Assembly: GCA_964401885.1 (NCBI GenBank)
Contig: CAYOAC010000005.1
Span: forward strand, 1 to 40,401
From: JAULZV01 sp964401885
GTDB lineage: Bacteria; Patescibacteriota; Minisyncoccia; Phycocordibacterales; JAACPR01
Direction of reading: 5' to 3'
Length of the DNA stretch: 40,401 nucleotides
The translations under genes and the position numbers were made by a program. Of the stretch, positions 16,885 to 24,872 are shown piece after piece (within the stretch, counting starts at the first letter, position 1; each line of letters begins with the position of its first letter). The notes below the pieces were generated by a model, which made no database searches, had not been told where the DNA came from, and saw nothing but the letters and a program-made list of their open reading frames with translations.

Positions 16885-18783
16885 ATGGCAAAAATACTTG
16901 GAATTGATTTAGGAACAACAAACTCAGCAATGGCAATTATAGAGGCTTCAGAACCAAAAATAATTGAGAATGCAGAAGGAGCAAGAACAACACCATCTAT
17001 TGTTGCAATCTCAAAAAACAACGAAAGATTGGTTGGACAGACAGCAAAGCGACAATCTGTAACTAATCCTCAAAACACAATTTTTGGGATCAAAAGATTC
17101 ATAGGACACTCTTTTGAAGACCCTTCTGTTGAAAAAGACAAAAAAACTGTTCCATATCAAATTAAAAAAACTGATAAAAATGGAGTTGCAGTAGAAATGT
17201 CAGGAAAAGATTACAGACCAGAAGAAATTTCTGCAATGATTCTTTCAAAACTAAAAGCTGATGCAGAAGCACGAACAGGTGAAACTATCACTGAGGCTAT
17301 TATTACTGTTCCAGCATATTTTAATGATGCACAAAGACAAGCAACAAAAGACGCAGGTAAAATTGCGGGTCTTGATGTTAAGAGAATAATTAATGAACCA
17401 ACGGCAGCAGCTCTTGCTTATGGTTTTGGAAAAAAGAAAGAAGAAAAAATTGTTGTGTACGACTTTGGAGGTGGAACTCTTGATGTTTCTGTTCTAGAAG
17501 TAGGTGACGATGTAATTGAAGTTAAATCAACAGATGGAGACTCACATATGGGAGGTAAAGATATTGATCAAAAAATAATTCAATGGATTATTGATGAATT
17601 CCGAAAACAAACAGCTATTGATCTTTCAAAAGATCCATTTGCCCTGCAAAGACTTTACGAAGAATCAGAAAAAGCCAAAATTGAACTTTCAACTTCAAAT
17701 GAAACAGAAATTAATATTCCATTCATTGCATCAGGTCCAAATGGTCCAGAACACCTAGTTCAAAGAATCTCAAGATCAAAACTAGAAGAACTTGCGATGG
17801 AATTCATCGATAGATCAATTGAAATTACAAAGAGAGCTTTGGAAGCATCTCCATTCAAGAAAGAAGACATTCAAGAAATCATTCTTGTAGGAGGACAAAC
17901 TCGTATGCCTCTTATCGGTCAAAAAGTAAAAGAATTTTTTGGAAAAGAACCAAACAGATCAATTAATCCCGATGAAGTAGTTGCATTAGGTGCAGCTATT
18001 CAAGGAGGTATTCTTCAAGGAGATGTAAAAGATGTTCTACTGCTAGATGTTATTCCACTTTCACTCGGAATAGAAACAATGGGAGGAATTGCAACTAAAC
18101 TTATAGAAAAAAATACAACTATCCCAGCTTCAAAATCTCAAGTTTTTTCAACTGCTGCAGATAATCAAACTCAAGTAGAAATTCACATTGTACAAGGAGA
18201 AAGAGCTCAAGCCGTAGATAATAAATCACTTGGAAGATTTGTTCTAGATGGTATTCCACCTGCACCAAGAGGCATTCCACAAGTTGAAGTCTCATTCGAT
18301 ATCGATGCAAACGGAATTCTAAAAGTTTCAGCAAAAGACAAAGCTACAAATAAAGAACAATCAATTAGAATTGAAGCTTCCTCAGGCCTTTCAAAAGAAG
18401 AGATTGAAAAGATGACAAAAGATGCAGAAGCTCATGCCGCAGAAGATGAAGAAAAGAAAAAATTAATTGAACATAAAAACACAGCAGAACAAAGTATTTA
18501 TGCATCAGAAAAATTATTAAATGAAAATAAAGATAAAATTTCTGAAGATGATCAAAAATCTTTAAGTGAAAAAGTTGCTAATCTTAAGGCAAAAATTTCA
18601 ACAGATAATGCATCAGATATTGATTCTGCAACTGTAGAACTATCAAAAGTAATGAATGATATTTCAACTAAGATGTATCAAGCTAATCAAGCAAGCCAAC
18701 AATCAGAACCTCCACAAGGTGATACTCCCGAAGCCAAAGAGGCAGAGGAAGTGAAGAAAGAAGATAACTCAGAGCAAGTATAA
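16885..18783 (+). CDS. dnaK: Chaperone DnaK (Hsp70)
   Basis: The ATP-dependent folding chaperone. It has 632 residues. The nucleotide-binding domain starts ILGIDLGTTNSAMAI and includes the phosphate-2 motif YDFGGGTLDVSVLEVG and the adenosine motif ILVGGQTRMPLI. The linker has the conserved DVLLLDVIPLSLGIET. The substrate-binding beta domain (ITVPASKSQVFSTAADNQ-like block) and helical lid follow, with an acidic, glutamine-rich tail ending EQV. Unlike its neighbours it is followed by a long perfect hairpin (18787-18880) before the DnaJ-like gene. Confidence 0.98.
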   Translation: MAKILGIDLGTTNSAMAIIEASEPKIIENAEGARTTPSIVAISKNNERLVGQTAKRQSVTNPQNTIFGIKRFIGHSFEDPSVEKDKKTVPYQIKKTDKNGVAVEMSGKDYRPEEISAMILSKLKADAEARTGETITEAIITVPAYFNDAQRQATKDAGKIAGLDVKRIINEPTAAALAYGFGKKKEEKIVVYDFGGGTLDVSVLEVGDDVIEVKSTDGDSHMGGKDIDQKIIQWIIDEFRKQTAIDLSKDPFALQRLYEESEKAKIELSTSNETEINIPFIASGPNGPEHLVQRISRSKLEELAMEFIDRSIEITKRALEASPFKKEDIQEIILVGGQTRMPLIGQKVKEFFGKEPNRSINPDEVVALGAAIQGGILQGDVKDVLLLDVIPLSLGIETMGGIATKLIEKNTTIPASKSQVFSTAADNQTQVEIHIVQGERAQAVDNKSLGRFVLDGIPPAPRGIPQVEVSFDIDANGILKVSAKDKATNKEQSIRIEASSGLSKEEIEKMTKDAEAHAAEDEEKKKLIEHKNTAEQSIYASEKLLNENKDKISEDDQKSLSEKVANLKAKISTDNASDIDSATVELSKVMNDISTKMYQANQASQQSEPPQGDTPEAKEAEEVKKEDNSEQV

Positions 18784-18786
18784 TTT

Positions 18787-18880
18787 AAAAACACAATACA
18801 CCAAGTATTTTTTTCTGGAGACTGGGTGCCGTATTCGGCGGGTCCCACGACAGAAAAAAATACTTGGTGTATTTGTTTTT
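18787..18880 (+). terminator. Long hairpin / terminator between dnaK and dnaJ-like gene
   Basis: A perfect 23-bp inverted repeat (18795-18817 with 18851-18873), extended by 7 more pairs across one bulged base (AAAAACA 18787-18793 with TGTTTTT 18874-18880). It encloses a 33-nt GC-rich loop with its own small stem (GCCG-TATT-CGGC). T-rich on the downstream side, so it can act as a terminator, but it is far longer than one needs to be. Confidence 0.75.
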
Positions 18881-18916
18881 AGTTATAAATTATCTTCCAT
18901 TTATTCAAAATTCTGG

Positions 18917-18922
18917 TAAAAT
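18917..18922 (+). promoter_or_regulatory. -10 box for the DnaJ-like gene
   Basis: TAAAAT ends 11 nt before the ATG at 18934, which would give a leader of only a few nt. Confidence 0.4.
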
Positions 18923-18933
18923 CAACACACATT

Positions 18934-19809
18934 ATGTCCCACACAGACTACTATAAATTGCTAGGTGTAGAAAAAAACGCGTCTCAAGACGAAATTAAAA
19001 AAGCATTTAGAAAGCTAGCTCAAAAACTTCACCCAGATAAACCAGGTGGGGACGAAAAAAAATTTAAAGAAATAAACGAAGCTTATTCAATTTTAAGTAA
19101 TCCACAAAAAAGACAACAATATGACACTTTTGGTTCAGCAGATGCAGGACAAGGTTTTGGAGGTGGTGGTCAGGGATTTGGTGGTTTTGATTTTTCAGGA
19201 TTTCAAGGAGGTTTTGGAGGACAGGGTGCAGATTTTGATCTTGGAGATATCTTTAATCAATTCTTTGGCGGAGGAGCAAGAAGAACACCCAAAGGTCAAA
19301 ATATTACAGTTGATACGACTGTTTCATTCAAAGAATCTGTTTTTGGCACAACAAAAACTATTTCATATTACAAAAAAAGAGATTCAAAAAAATACGAAGT
19401 TACAATTGATATACCTGCAGGAATAGAGGATAGTCAAATGATGAAAGTTCCAGGAAAGGGGGAACCTATAGATGGTGGGAGAGAAGGCGATCTAATGATT
19501 GTCATCCATGTAGAAAGACATAAGACTCTTCAAAAAAATGGATTCCATCTTGAAACAGAAATAAAATTAAAATTAACAGAATTGATTTTGGGTACAAAAA
19601 AATCTATCGAAGGAGTCGATAGAACAATCGAAATAAAAATTCCAGAATTTACACGACCAGGTGAAGTATTCAAAGTAAAAGGAGAAGGTGTTAAATATAG
19701 TCATAATACAAGAGGTGATTTATATATTACAATCTCAATTGATATGCCAAAGAAGTTAGACAAACAATCTAAGAAGTTACTTGAAGAACTTAGAGATCTA
19801 GGGGTATAA
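18934..19809 (+). CDS. DnaJ-family co-chaperone without zinc finger
   Basis: Stimulates DnaK ATPase and delivers substrates. It has 291 residues: a J domain (about 4-68) with the essential HPD at 33-35, a Gly/Phe-rich linker (about 68-118, repeated GGFG), and two C-terminal beta domains (about 125-290, GKGEPIDGGREGDLMIVI and RPGEVFKVKGEGV). The four CxxCxGxG zinc repeats of classical DnaJ are absent, which makes it a type II or CbpA-like J protein. No other dnaJ is seen in the window, so this is probably the main partner of the dnaK just upstream. Confidence 0.9.
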   Translation: MSHTDYYKLLGVEKNASQDEIKKAFRKLAQKLHPDKPGGDEKKFKEINEAYSILSNPQKRQQYDTFGSADAGQGFGGGGQGFGGFDFSGFQGGFGGQGADFDLGDIFNQFFGGGARRTPKGQNITVDTTVSFKESVFGTTKTISYYKKRDSKKYEVTIDIPAGIEDSQMMKVPGKGEPIDGGREGDLMIVIHVERHKTLQKNGFHLETEIKLKLTELILGTKKSIEGVDRTIEIKIPEFTRPGEVFKVKGEGVKYSHNTRGDLYITISIDMPKKLDKQSKKLLEELRDLGV

Positions 19810-19816
19810 TATACCC

Positions 19817-20281
19817 ATGACTTATCTTGGATTTTTGACAATTGATGTAATAATTTTATTAGTTCTTTTCTTTGCAACTTTTTTTATTGCTTATAAGAAA
19901 AGTAAAAAAAATGTAGCGCGTTTTATATTACCGTTTTATGTAGCAACACTTATTTATTCAACATTACCTTTTAAAATAACTGAAGCCTCAGCAAAAATAC
20001 TTTTATTTATAGTTGTATATGGTATTTTAATTTTCTTAATGAAAAGATCTATTACAGCCACAAGTGCTGCGGAAGGAGGAAGGCATATTTTTGATTCTTT
20101 TTTAGTAAGTCTTTCGGCAATATTTTCACTATTCATTGCTTACTTTAAAATTTTACCTTTAGATAAAATAATAAAAATAAATTTCCCTTTTAGTAATTTG
20201 ATACTCCAAAATGTTCCATATTATGCACTCATAATGATACCTTTGGTTCTTATTTTTATTTCCAATGCACACAAAGATTAG
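19817..20281 (+). CDS. Small multi-pass membrane protein, unknown
   Basis: A 154-residue hydrophobic protein with about four membrane segments (roughly 5-25, 36-50, 58-76, 90-112, and a last one near 130-148). No catalytic motif is recognised. The pattern (short segments, central SAAEGGRHIFDS loop) vaguely recalls CvpA-like proteins but I cannot assign it. It begins 7 nt after the DnaJ-like gene and probably shares its transcript. Confidence 0.6.
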   Translation: MTYLGFLTIDVIILLVLFFATFFIAYKKSKKNVARFILPFYVATLIYSTLPFKITEASAKILLFIVVYGILIFLMKRSITATSAAEGGRHIFDSFLVSLSAIFSLFIAYFKILPLDKIIKINFPFSNLILQNVPYYALIMIPLVLIFISNAHKD

Positions 20282-20314
20282 TTGCAATTTTATTTTTCAG
20301 AGTTAAGATAATTT

Positions 20315-20476
20315 ATGAATATGAAAACTGCACACCGTTGCTATTGTTGGGACGAAGGAATCATGTTGTCATTGGCAAAGATGGAAGCACTGCGCTTCTG
20401 TAAGTGCCACAAACCCCGTTTTCTGCACATGAAAGGACGCCGAGGCAAGAAGTGCCCAGGAAAATTTGCGGGTTGA
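20315..20476 (+). CDS. Cysteine-rich 53-residue mini-protein
   Basis: A short frame ATG-TGA, visibly GC-richer than its neighbours and with C- and G-ending codons. The protein is basic and has five cysteines in a CxC (9, 11), CxC (29, 31), C47 arrangement (RCYCWDEG, RFCKCHKPRF, KKCPGKF), suggesting a metal-binding knuckle that could touch nucleic acid. It is not bL36, whose cysteine spacing differs. A possible promoter (TTGCAA-16-TAAGAT, 20282-20309) ends about 5 nt before the ATG; a second in-frame ATG lies at 20321. It is closed by a strong terminator (20493-20521). Function unknown. Confidence 0.55.
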   Translation: MNMKTAHRCYCWDEGIMLSLAKMEALRFCKCHKPRFLHMKGRRGKKCPGKFAG

Positions 20477-20492
20477 TTGACTCAAGGATATT

Positions 20493-20529
20493 ATGTCCGA
20501 CCACCTCTGGTGGTCGGACATTTTCTTTA
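20493..20529 (+). terminator. Terminator of the cysteine-rich mini-gene
   Basis: A perfect 13-bp stem (ATGTCCGACCACC with its complement, 20493-20521) around a 3-nt loop, followed by TTTCTTT. Confidence 0.85.
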
Positions 20530-20578
20530 TATAAAGATAAATCTCAAATATTACATTTCGGTTTTATTGACTTTTTGT

Positions 20579-20584
20579 TATAAT
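20579..20584 (+). promoter_or_regulatory. trpS -10 box, predicted leaderless
   Basis: TATAAT ends 6 nt before the trpS ATG at 20591. This decides the start: the frame is open further upstream, but that part overlaps the terminator of the preceding gene. Confidence 0.7.
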
Positions 20585-20590
20585 GTCTCC

Positions 20591-21562
20591 ATGTCAAAAC
20601 TAGTAATATCAGGTATAAAACCAACAGGGGATGTTCATATAGGGAACTACTTTGGAGCCATCAAACAATTTGTTAACTTTCAAAATAAAGCAGAATTCAG
20701 AAATCAATATTTTATTGCTGATTTACATGCACTTACAACTGTTTCAAATAAAGAAGCTTTGAGCAGATCGACCTTGGATATTGTAAAAACATATCTTGCA
20801 GTCGGACTTGATCCTGAAAAAGTAACCATTTTTAAACAATCTGATATTCCTGAAGTAACAGAACTTGCTTGGATTTTTAATTGTCTAACAACTATGCCTT
20901 ATCTAATGCGAGCACACGCATACAAAGATGCCGAAGCAAAAAATAAAGAAGTTAATGTAGGACTTTTTGATTATCCTGTTTTAATGGCTGCTGATATTTT
21001 AATTTGTAATGCAGAAGTTGTTCCTGTTGGAAAAGATCAAAAACAGCATGTTGAAATGTCTCGTGAAATTGCTCGAAAATTTAATTTAACTTTTGGAGAA
21101 ATTTTTAAAGAACCTCAAGAATATATTATAGAATCAGTTGAAACAGTTATTGGTACAGATGGACAAAAAATGAGTAAAAATTACAATAATGTAATCTCAC
21201 TTTTTGCATCAAAAGAAGAAATCACAAAGGCGGTAATGGGAATACCAACCGATTCAACTCCACTTGCTGATCCCAAAGATCCACACACAAATACTATTTA
21301 TAAAATTCATTCATTATTTTTAAACAAAGAAGAAAGGGCTAATGTTGAAGCAAAATATAAAAATGGCGGAATGGGTTATAAAGAAGCAAAAGATATGTGC
21401 ATAGAGTCAATAGAAAATTTTATTGCTCCAATACGAGAAAAATTCAATTCTATTAGTGACGAAGAAGTTAAAAAAATATTAGAAAATGGAAAGGAACAAG
21501 TAAGACCTTTGATTATTAAACAAATGAATAGAATTAGAGAAGCAATAGGAACATCACTATAA
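20591..21562 (+). CDS. trpS: Tryptophanyl-tRNA synthetase
   Basis: A class I synthetase that charges tRNA-Trp. It has 323 residues from the ATG chosen by the -10 box 6 nt upstream. GIKPTGDVHIGNYFGA holds the HIGH-like motif, followed by FIADLHALT, DYPVLMAADIL, PVGKDQKQHVEMSREIA and KMSKN (the KMSKS equivalent). Usual length for the family. The next gene, scpA, starts 3 nt after its stop. Confidence 0.96.
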   Translation: MSKLVISGIKPTGDVHIGNYFGAIKQFVNFQNKAEFRNQYFIADLHALTTVSNKEALSRSTLDIVKTYLAVGLDPEKVTIFKQSDIPEVTELAWIFNCLTTMPYLMRAHAYKDAEAKNKEVNVGLFDYPVLMAADILICNAEVVPVGKDQKQHVEMSREIARKFNLTFGEIFKEPQEYIIESVETVIGTDGQKMSKNYNNVISLFASKEEITKAVMGIPTDSTPLADPKDPHTNTIYKIHSLFLNKEERANVEAKYKNGGMGYKEAKDMCIESIENFIAPIREKFNSISDEEVKKILENGKEQVRPLIIKQMNRIREAIGTSL

Positions 21563-21565
21563 ATT

Positions 21566-22297
21566 ATGTCTAAAGATTTTGCAGTCAACACAAAAGCTTT
21601 TGAAGGACCATTATCTTTATTATTAGACTTAATAGAAAAAAGAAAACTTCTTATAAATGAAGTCAGCTTATCACAGGTAACTAATGATTTTTTGGATTTT
21701 GTTTCAATACTTGAACAGAAAGATTTATACAAAATTACAGAGTTTTTATCCATAGCCTCAACCTTAATTTTAATTAAATCAAAAAGTTTATTACCTCAAT
21801 TAGATTTAAGTAGTGAAGAAAGTAGTGAAATAGAAGATCTTGAATTAAGACTTAAACTATTACAGATTTTCAAACATGCATCAAAAGATATCAAGGATAT
21901 ATTCAAAAAAAATACAGAATATTCCAAATTACATATCAAAAAACAAATTATTTCTTTTAGTCCAACTGAACAAATAAATGTTTTAAAAATGAAATGGTTT
22001 ATTGATCAAGTTTTGCATAATCTCCCAAAGACAGAAAAAAAACCAGAAAAAAGAATAACAAAAACTATTTCTCTAGAAGAAATGATGAACAAAGTAATTA
22101 ATAGGGTAAAACAAAACATGACTATTTCTTTTAGAACATTAAGCAAAGAACATAAGGAAAGAAAAAATGTAATTATTAGTTTTCTTGCTATACTAGAACT
22201 TGTAAAACTAGGAAATATAGATGCCAACCAACATAATACTTTTGATGATATTCTTGTTGAAAGCAGGGAACCAAGTTTACCAAATTACGGAGCATAA
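21566..22297 (+). CDS. scpA: Segregation and condensation protein ScpA
   Basis: The kleisin subunit that bridges the SMC dimer in the chromosome-condensing complex. It has 243 residues, with the kleisin start FEGPLSLLLDLIEKRKLLIN and EFLSIASTLILIKSKSLLP, and the C-terminal winged helix SFLAILELVKLGNIDA. It is 3 nt from trpS and 2 nt from scpB, which indicates an operon. SMC itself is not in this window. Confidence 0.93.
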   Translation: MSKDFAVNTKAFEGPLSLLLDLIEKRKLLINEVSLSQVTNDFLDFVSILEQKDLYKITEFLSIASTLILIKSKSLLPQLDLSSEESSEIEDLELRLKLLQIFKHASKDIKDIFKKNTEYSKLHIKKQIISFSPTEQINVLKMKWFIDQVLHNLPKTEKKPEKRITKTISLEEMMNKVINRVKQNMTISFRTLSKEHKERKNVIISFLAILELVKLGNIDANQHNTFDDILVESREPSLPNYGA

Positions 22298-22299
22298 AT

Positions 22300-22836
22300 A
22301 TGAATATAAAACAAAACATAGAATCAATACTTTTGTTCAAAGGACAACCCATAGCATACAAAGAAATTTCAACTCTTTTAGAAATTTCAATTGAAGAAGT
22401 AAAAGAAGTAATTAAAAGTTTATCAGAGGAATATAAGGAAAAAGGAATGTCTGTAGTTTTTAATGATCATGAATGTGAGCTTGTAACATCTCCAATCAAC
22501 GCAGATTTGATTTCAAAATTACAAAAGCAAGAAGCTGAAACGGATCTCAGTAATGCATCCCTAGAAACGCTTAGTATAATTTTATATATGGGTCCAATCG
22601 CTAGAAGTATGATTGATTTTATCAGAGGAGTTAACTCACAATTTACACTAAGAAGCTTACTCGTTCGAGGACTTATAGAAAAAGACCCAAATTCAAAAAC
22701 TCCAACTTACAATATAACACTGGACACAATCAAGTTTTTAGGTTTAAATAAGGTAGATGAGTTACCTAATCTTAAAGAAATAAAGCATGAATTAGCCCAA
22801 TTCATCAAAGATAATTCAGAGCATGCAAATCAATAA
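22300..22836 (+). CDS. scpB: Segregation and condensation protein ScpB
   Basis: A winged-helix protein that dimerises and binds ScpA in the SMC complex. It has 178 residues, with IESILLFKGQPIAYKEIS, LETLSIILYMGPIARSMIDFIRGVNS and LLVRGLIEK; in standard ScpB the middle block reads IAYKQPITRxEI, so this copy is divergent there. It overlaps the next gene by 14 nt. Confidence 0.9.
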   Translation: MNIKQNIESILLFKGQPIAYKEISTLLEISIEEVKEVIKSLSEEYKEKGMSVVFNDHECELVTSPINADLISKLQKQEAETDLSNASLETLSIILYMGPIARSMIDFIRGVNSQFTLRSLLVRGLIEKDPNSKTPTYNITLDTIKFLGLNKVDELPNLKEIKHELAQFIKDNSEHANQ

Positions 22837-23761
22837 TTTTCAAAAAGCCAAAAACAAACAAATAAGAGTGTTGTACCTATCAACACTCGTTTTATTGTTG
22901 CCAATTTTTGCTGGGATTTATTTTTTATATAATCAAGATGTAAAAAAAGAAGAGACTTTAATAAAACCAGATATAATAGAGCCAGTATCAATCAATTTAG
23001 ATAAAGTACAAACAAATGCATATTCGGCAATTGTAGTTTCTTTAAATGATAGTAAAGTTTTATATCAAAAAAATTCAAACAAAGAATTATCTCTGGCATC
23101 ACTAACAAAACTTATAACGGCAAAAGTTGCAGACGATCAGTCAAAAGATACTTTTGTAACTATAAATAAACTTCAAGAATTTCCTGAATATGGAGATTTC
23201 AAATTAATAGAAGGGGATAAATGGAATAAAGATGAATTAATTGATTATACTCTTTTAACTTCTTCAAATGATGGAGCACATAGTTTGTCTGTAAATTCAA
23301 AAAGTCCTTCATCTTTTACCAATAACATGAATGCTCTTGTTTCTTCAATTGGTCTTTCAAATACAAAATTTTATAATGAAACAGGTTTAGATAATGATGA
23401 AACTGGAATACTTGGATCAAAAGGAACAGCTCAGGATATTAGTAAAATACTTTCATTTCTAATTAAAAATGATTTATCTTTATATGAAAAAACAAAATAC
23501 GCAACAGTTACATTTTCAACTCCAGAAGGAATACAACAAGCTTTCAATACTAATGAAGCGGCGAATTCGATTGTGGGATTACTAATTTCAAAAACAGGTT
23601 ATACAGATTCAGCAGGAGGGAATCTAGCTATCGTGGCAGATATGGGACTAAATGAACCCGTAGCTTTTATTGTTCTTAAATCATCTAAAGAAGAAAGATT
23701 TACCGACGTATTAAAACTTCAAAACGAATACTTTGCGCAGGTTAGAGAAAATATGAGATAG
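22823..23761 (+). CDS. D-alanyl-D-alanine carboxypeptidase-like serine hydrolase
   Basis: A penicillin-binding-type S11 enzyme that trims the terminal D-Ala from peptidoglycan stem peptides outside the membrane. It has 312 residues with an N-terminal anchor (about 12-34). The three active-site motifs are complete: S93-L-T-K96, S147-S-N149 and K257-T-G259. The protein ends soon after the catalytic domain, without the C-terminal domain or amphipathic anchor of classical DacA. The start lies 14 nt inside scpB. The downstream porin-like gene has its own promoter. Confidence 0.9.
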   Translation: MQINNFQKAKNKQIRVLYLSTLVLLLPIFAGIYFLYNQDVKKEETLIKPDIIEPVSINLDKVQTNAYSAIVVSLNDSKVLYQKNSNKELSLASLTKLITAKVADDQSKDTFVTINKLQEFPEYGDFKLIEGDKWNKDELIDYTLLTSSNDGAHSLSVNSKSPSSFTNNMNALVSSIGLSNTKFYNETGLDNDETGILGSKGTAQDISKILSFLIKNDLSLYEKTKYATVTFSTPEGIQQAFNTNEAANSIVGLLISKTGYTDSAGGNLAIVADMGLNEPVAFIVLKSSKEERFTDVLKLQNEYFAQVRENMR

Positions 23762-23777
23762 AAATTAAATTCTATTT

Positions 23778-23806
23778 TTGACAAATATATAGTAATATGC
23801 TATAAT
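23778..23806 (+). promoter_or_regulatory. Consensus promoter of the porin-like gene
   Basis: Perfect TTGACA (23778-23783), 17-nt spacer ending in TGC, and perfect TATAAT (23801-23806). Predicted start near 23813, leaving a leader of about 67 nt, unlike the leaderless genes around it. It is among the strongest promoters in the window. Confidence 0.85.
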
Positions 23807-23879
23807 ATAGTGGTAAGTCAGGGCAGACAAAGACGTCTAGCCTCCCTTCAAATCAAACAATTAGAGTTAGATAGACCGA

Positions 23880-24764
23880 ATGAAAAAAATGAGTGCAATG
23901 TTAGTCGCCCTTTTGGGTATGGTTTCAATTGTTGTAGCCTCTGATTTCGAAGTCAAATTGGATGGACATGTGTCCGCTGATTTTGCTACGGATCAAGATT
24001 CCTTCCCAAATAACAGCCTACACGCTGGAAATGTTGGGTTCGATCTTTGGCCAATCCTCACAATCAAGAAGGATGAGTTCAGTTTTGTTCTTGGCGCCAA
24101 CCTCACGGATATCGCCATCGAAGACTGCAACTGGTTGAAGAATGCCTTCGTGCAGTTTTCACCCACAGACAATTGGGACTTCAAACTCGGCCGTATTTCG
24201 ACCACAGGGATCATGTTGACTCAGCCCCTCCGATTTTTGGAGACGGTTCGTTATCAGCATTGTCCTATTGGAATCTACAGTTACGGCCTGCAGGTCGTGA
24301 ATCACTCTGGCAAATGGACCACGATGTGGGACGTCACCACAAATACTGATACTTCCTTCCAAGTTTCCGACGCCTTCGATGGTTTGGAAACGGGAGTACG
24401 TATCGAGTACAAATGGAATGACAATTGGACCACCGCCGGAAACATTGTTTACGGCATCAACGATGAAGATGTTTTCGCTGCTGCGGATGTTAACTATACC
24501 CAGGGAGCCTTCGGACTCCATGTGGTTGGTTATGCCAATGACGAAAATACTTACGGTTTGTACAGTCTGGCCAAATACCAAGTCTGTAAACCGTTCGAGG
24601 TCCATGTTGGTTTCGACTGGGAAGACAGTGGAAAATTCAGTGAGATTATCGGTGTTCGTTTGTTCGCAAACGAAAATACCGACCTCACACTGGATTATAT
24701 CCACTCAAGCTTCCCAAGCGAAGACGACAACACCTTTGCTGCCCGTTGGAGATATTCGTTCTAA
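23880..24764 (+). CDS. Outer-membrane-type beta-barrel (porin-like) protein
   Basis: A 294-residue protein with a clean Sec signal peptide (MKKMSAMLVALLGMVSIVVAS, cleavage near 21-22) followed by a series of alternating polar/hydrophobic strands rich in Gly, Asn, Asp, Trp and Tyr. Examples are WDFKLGRISTTG, WTTAGNIVYGIND, YTQGAFGLHVVGYANDE and FEVHVGFDWED. It ends RWRYSF, the C-terminal aromatic signal typical of proteins folded by the Bam machinery. Three cysteines in the mature part are unusual for a porin. The gene is single, with a consensus promoter and a strong terminator, and is GC-richer with C-ending codons, unlike its neighbours. Likely roles: a pore or a secreted or surface barrel. 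The family is not recognised; transfer is plausible. Confidence 0.7.
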   Translation: MKKMSAMLVALLGMVSIVVASDFEVKLDGHVSADFATDQDSFPNNSLHAGNVGFDLWPILTIKKDEFSFVLGANLTDIAIEDCNWLKNAFVQFSPTDNWDFKLGRISTTGIMLTQPLRFLETVRYQHCPIGIYSYGLQVVNHSGKWTTMWDVTTNTDTSFQVSDAFDGLETGVRIEYKWNDNWTTAGNIVYGINDEDVFAAADVNYTQGAFGLHVVGYANDENTYGLYSLAKYQVCKPFEVHVGFDWEDSGKFSEIIGVRLFANENTDLTLDYIHSSFPSEDDNTFAARWRYSF

Positions 24765-24784
24765 TCGGAATTTCTAACGTGCGA

Positions 24785-24817
24785 CGCGCCAAGCTGCAAC
24801 TTGGCGCGTTTTTTTAT
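24785..24817 (+). terminator. Terminator of the porin-like gene
   Basis: A 9-bp GC-rich stem (CGCGCCAAG 24785-24793 with CTTGGCGCG 24800-24808), 6-nt loop and a T run (24809-24815). Confidence 0.9.
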
Positions 24818-24858
24818 TTATCATCCCAATCAATCTAGCCACATCTTCTCAAATAATT

Positions 24859-24864
24859 TATACT
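24859..24864 (+). promoter_or_regulatory. mraY -10 box, predicted leaderless
   Basis: TATACT ends 8 nt before the ATG at 24873. It sets the start there instead of at an in-frame start at 24801, which lies against the upstream terminator. Confidence 0.6.
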
Positions 24865-24872
24865 TAGCTCAT

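Noticed and set aside
20315..20476. Ribosomal protein bL36 (rpmJ)
   Set aside because: The cysteine/histidine spacing and length do not fit; it is a different cysteine-rich protein.
24159..24704. Long open frame antisense to the porin-like gene (181 codons)
   Set aside because: It is a shadow of the GC-richer coding strand. It has no promoter or start signal, and the sense strand has a signal peptide, barrel pattern and own promoter.
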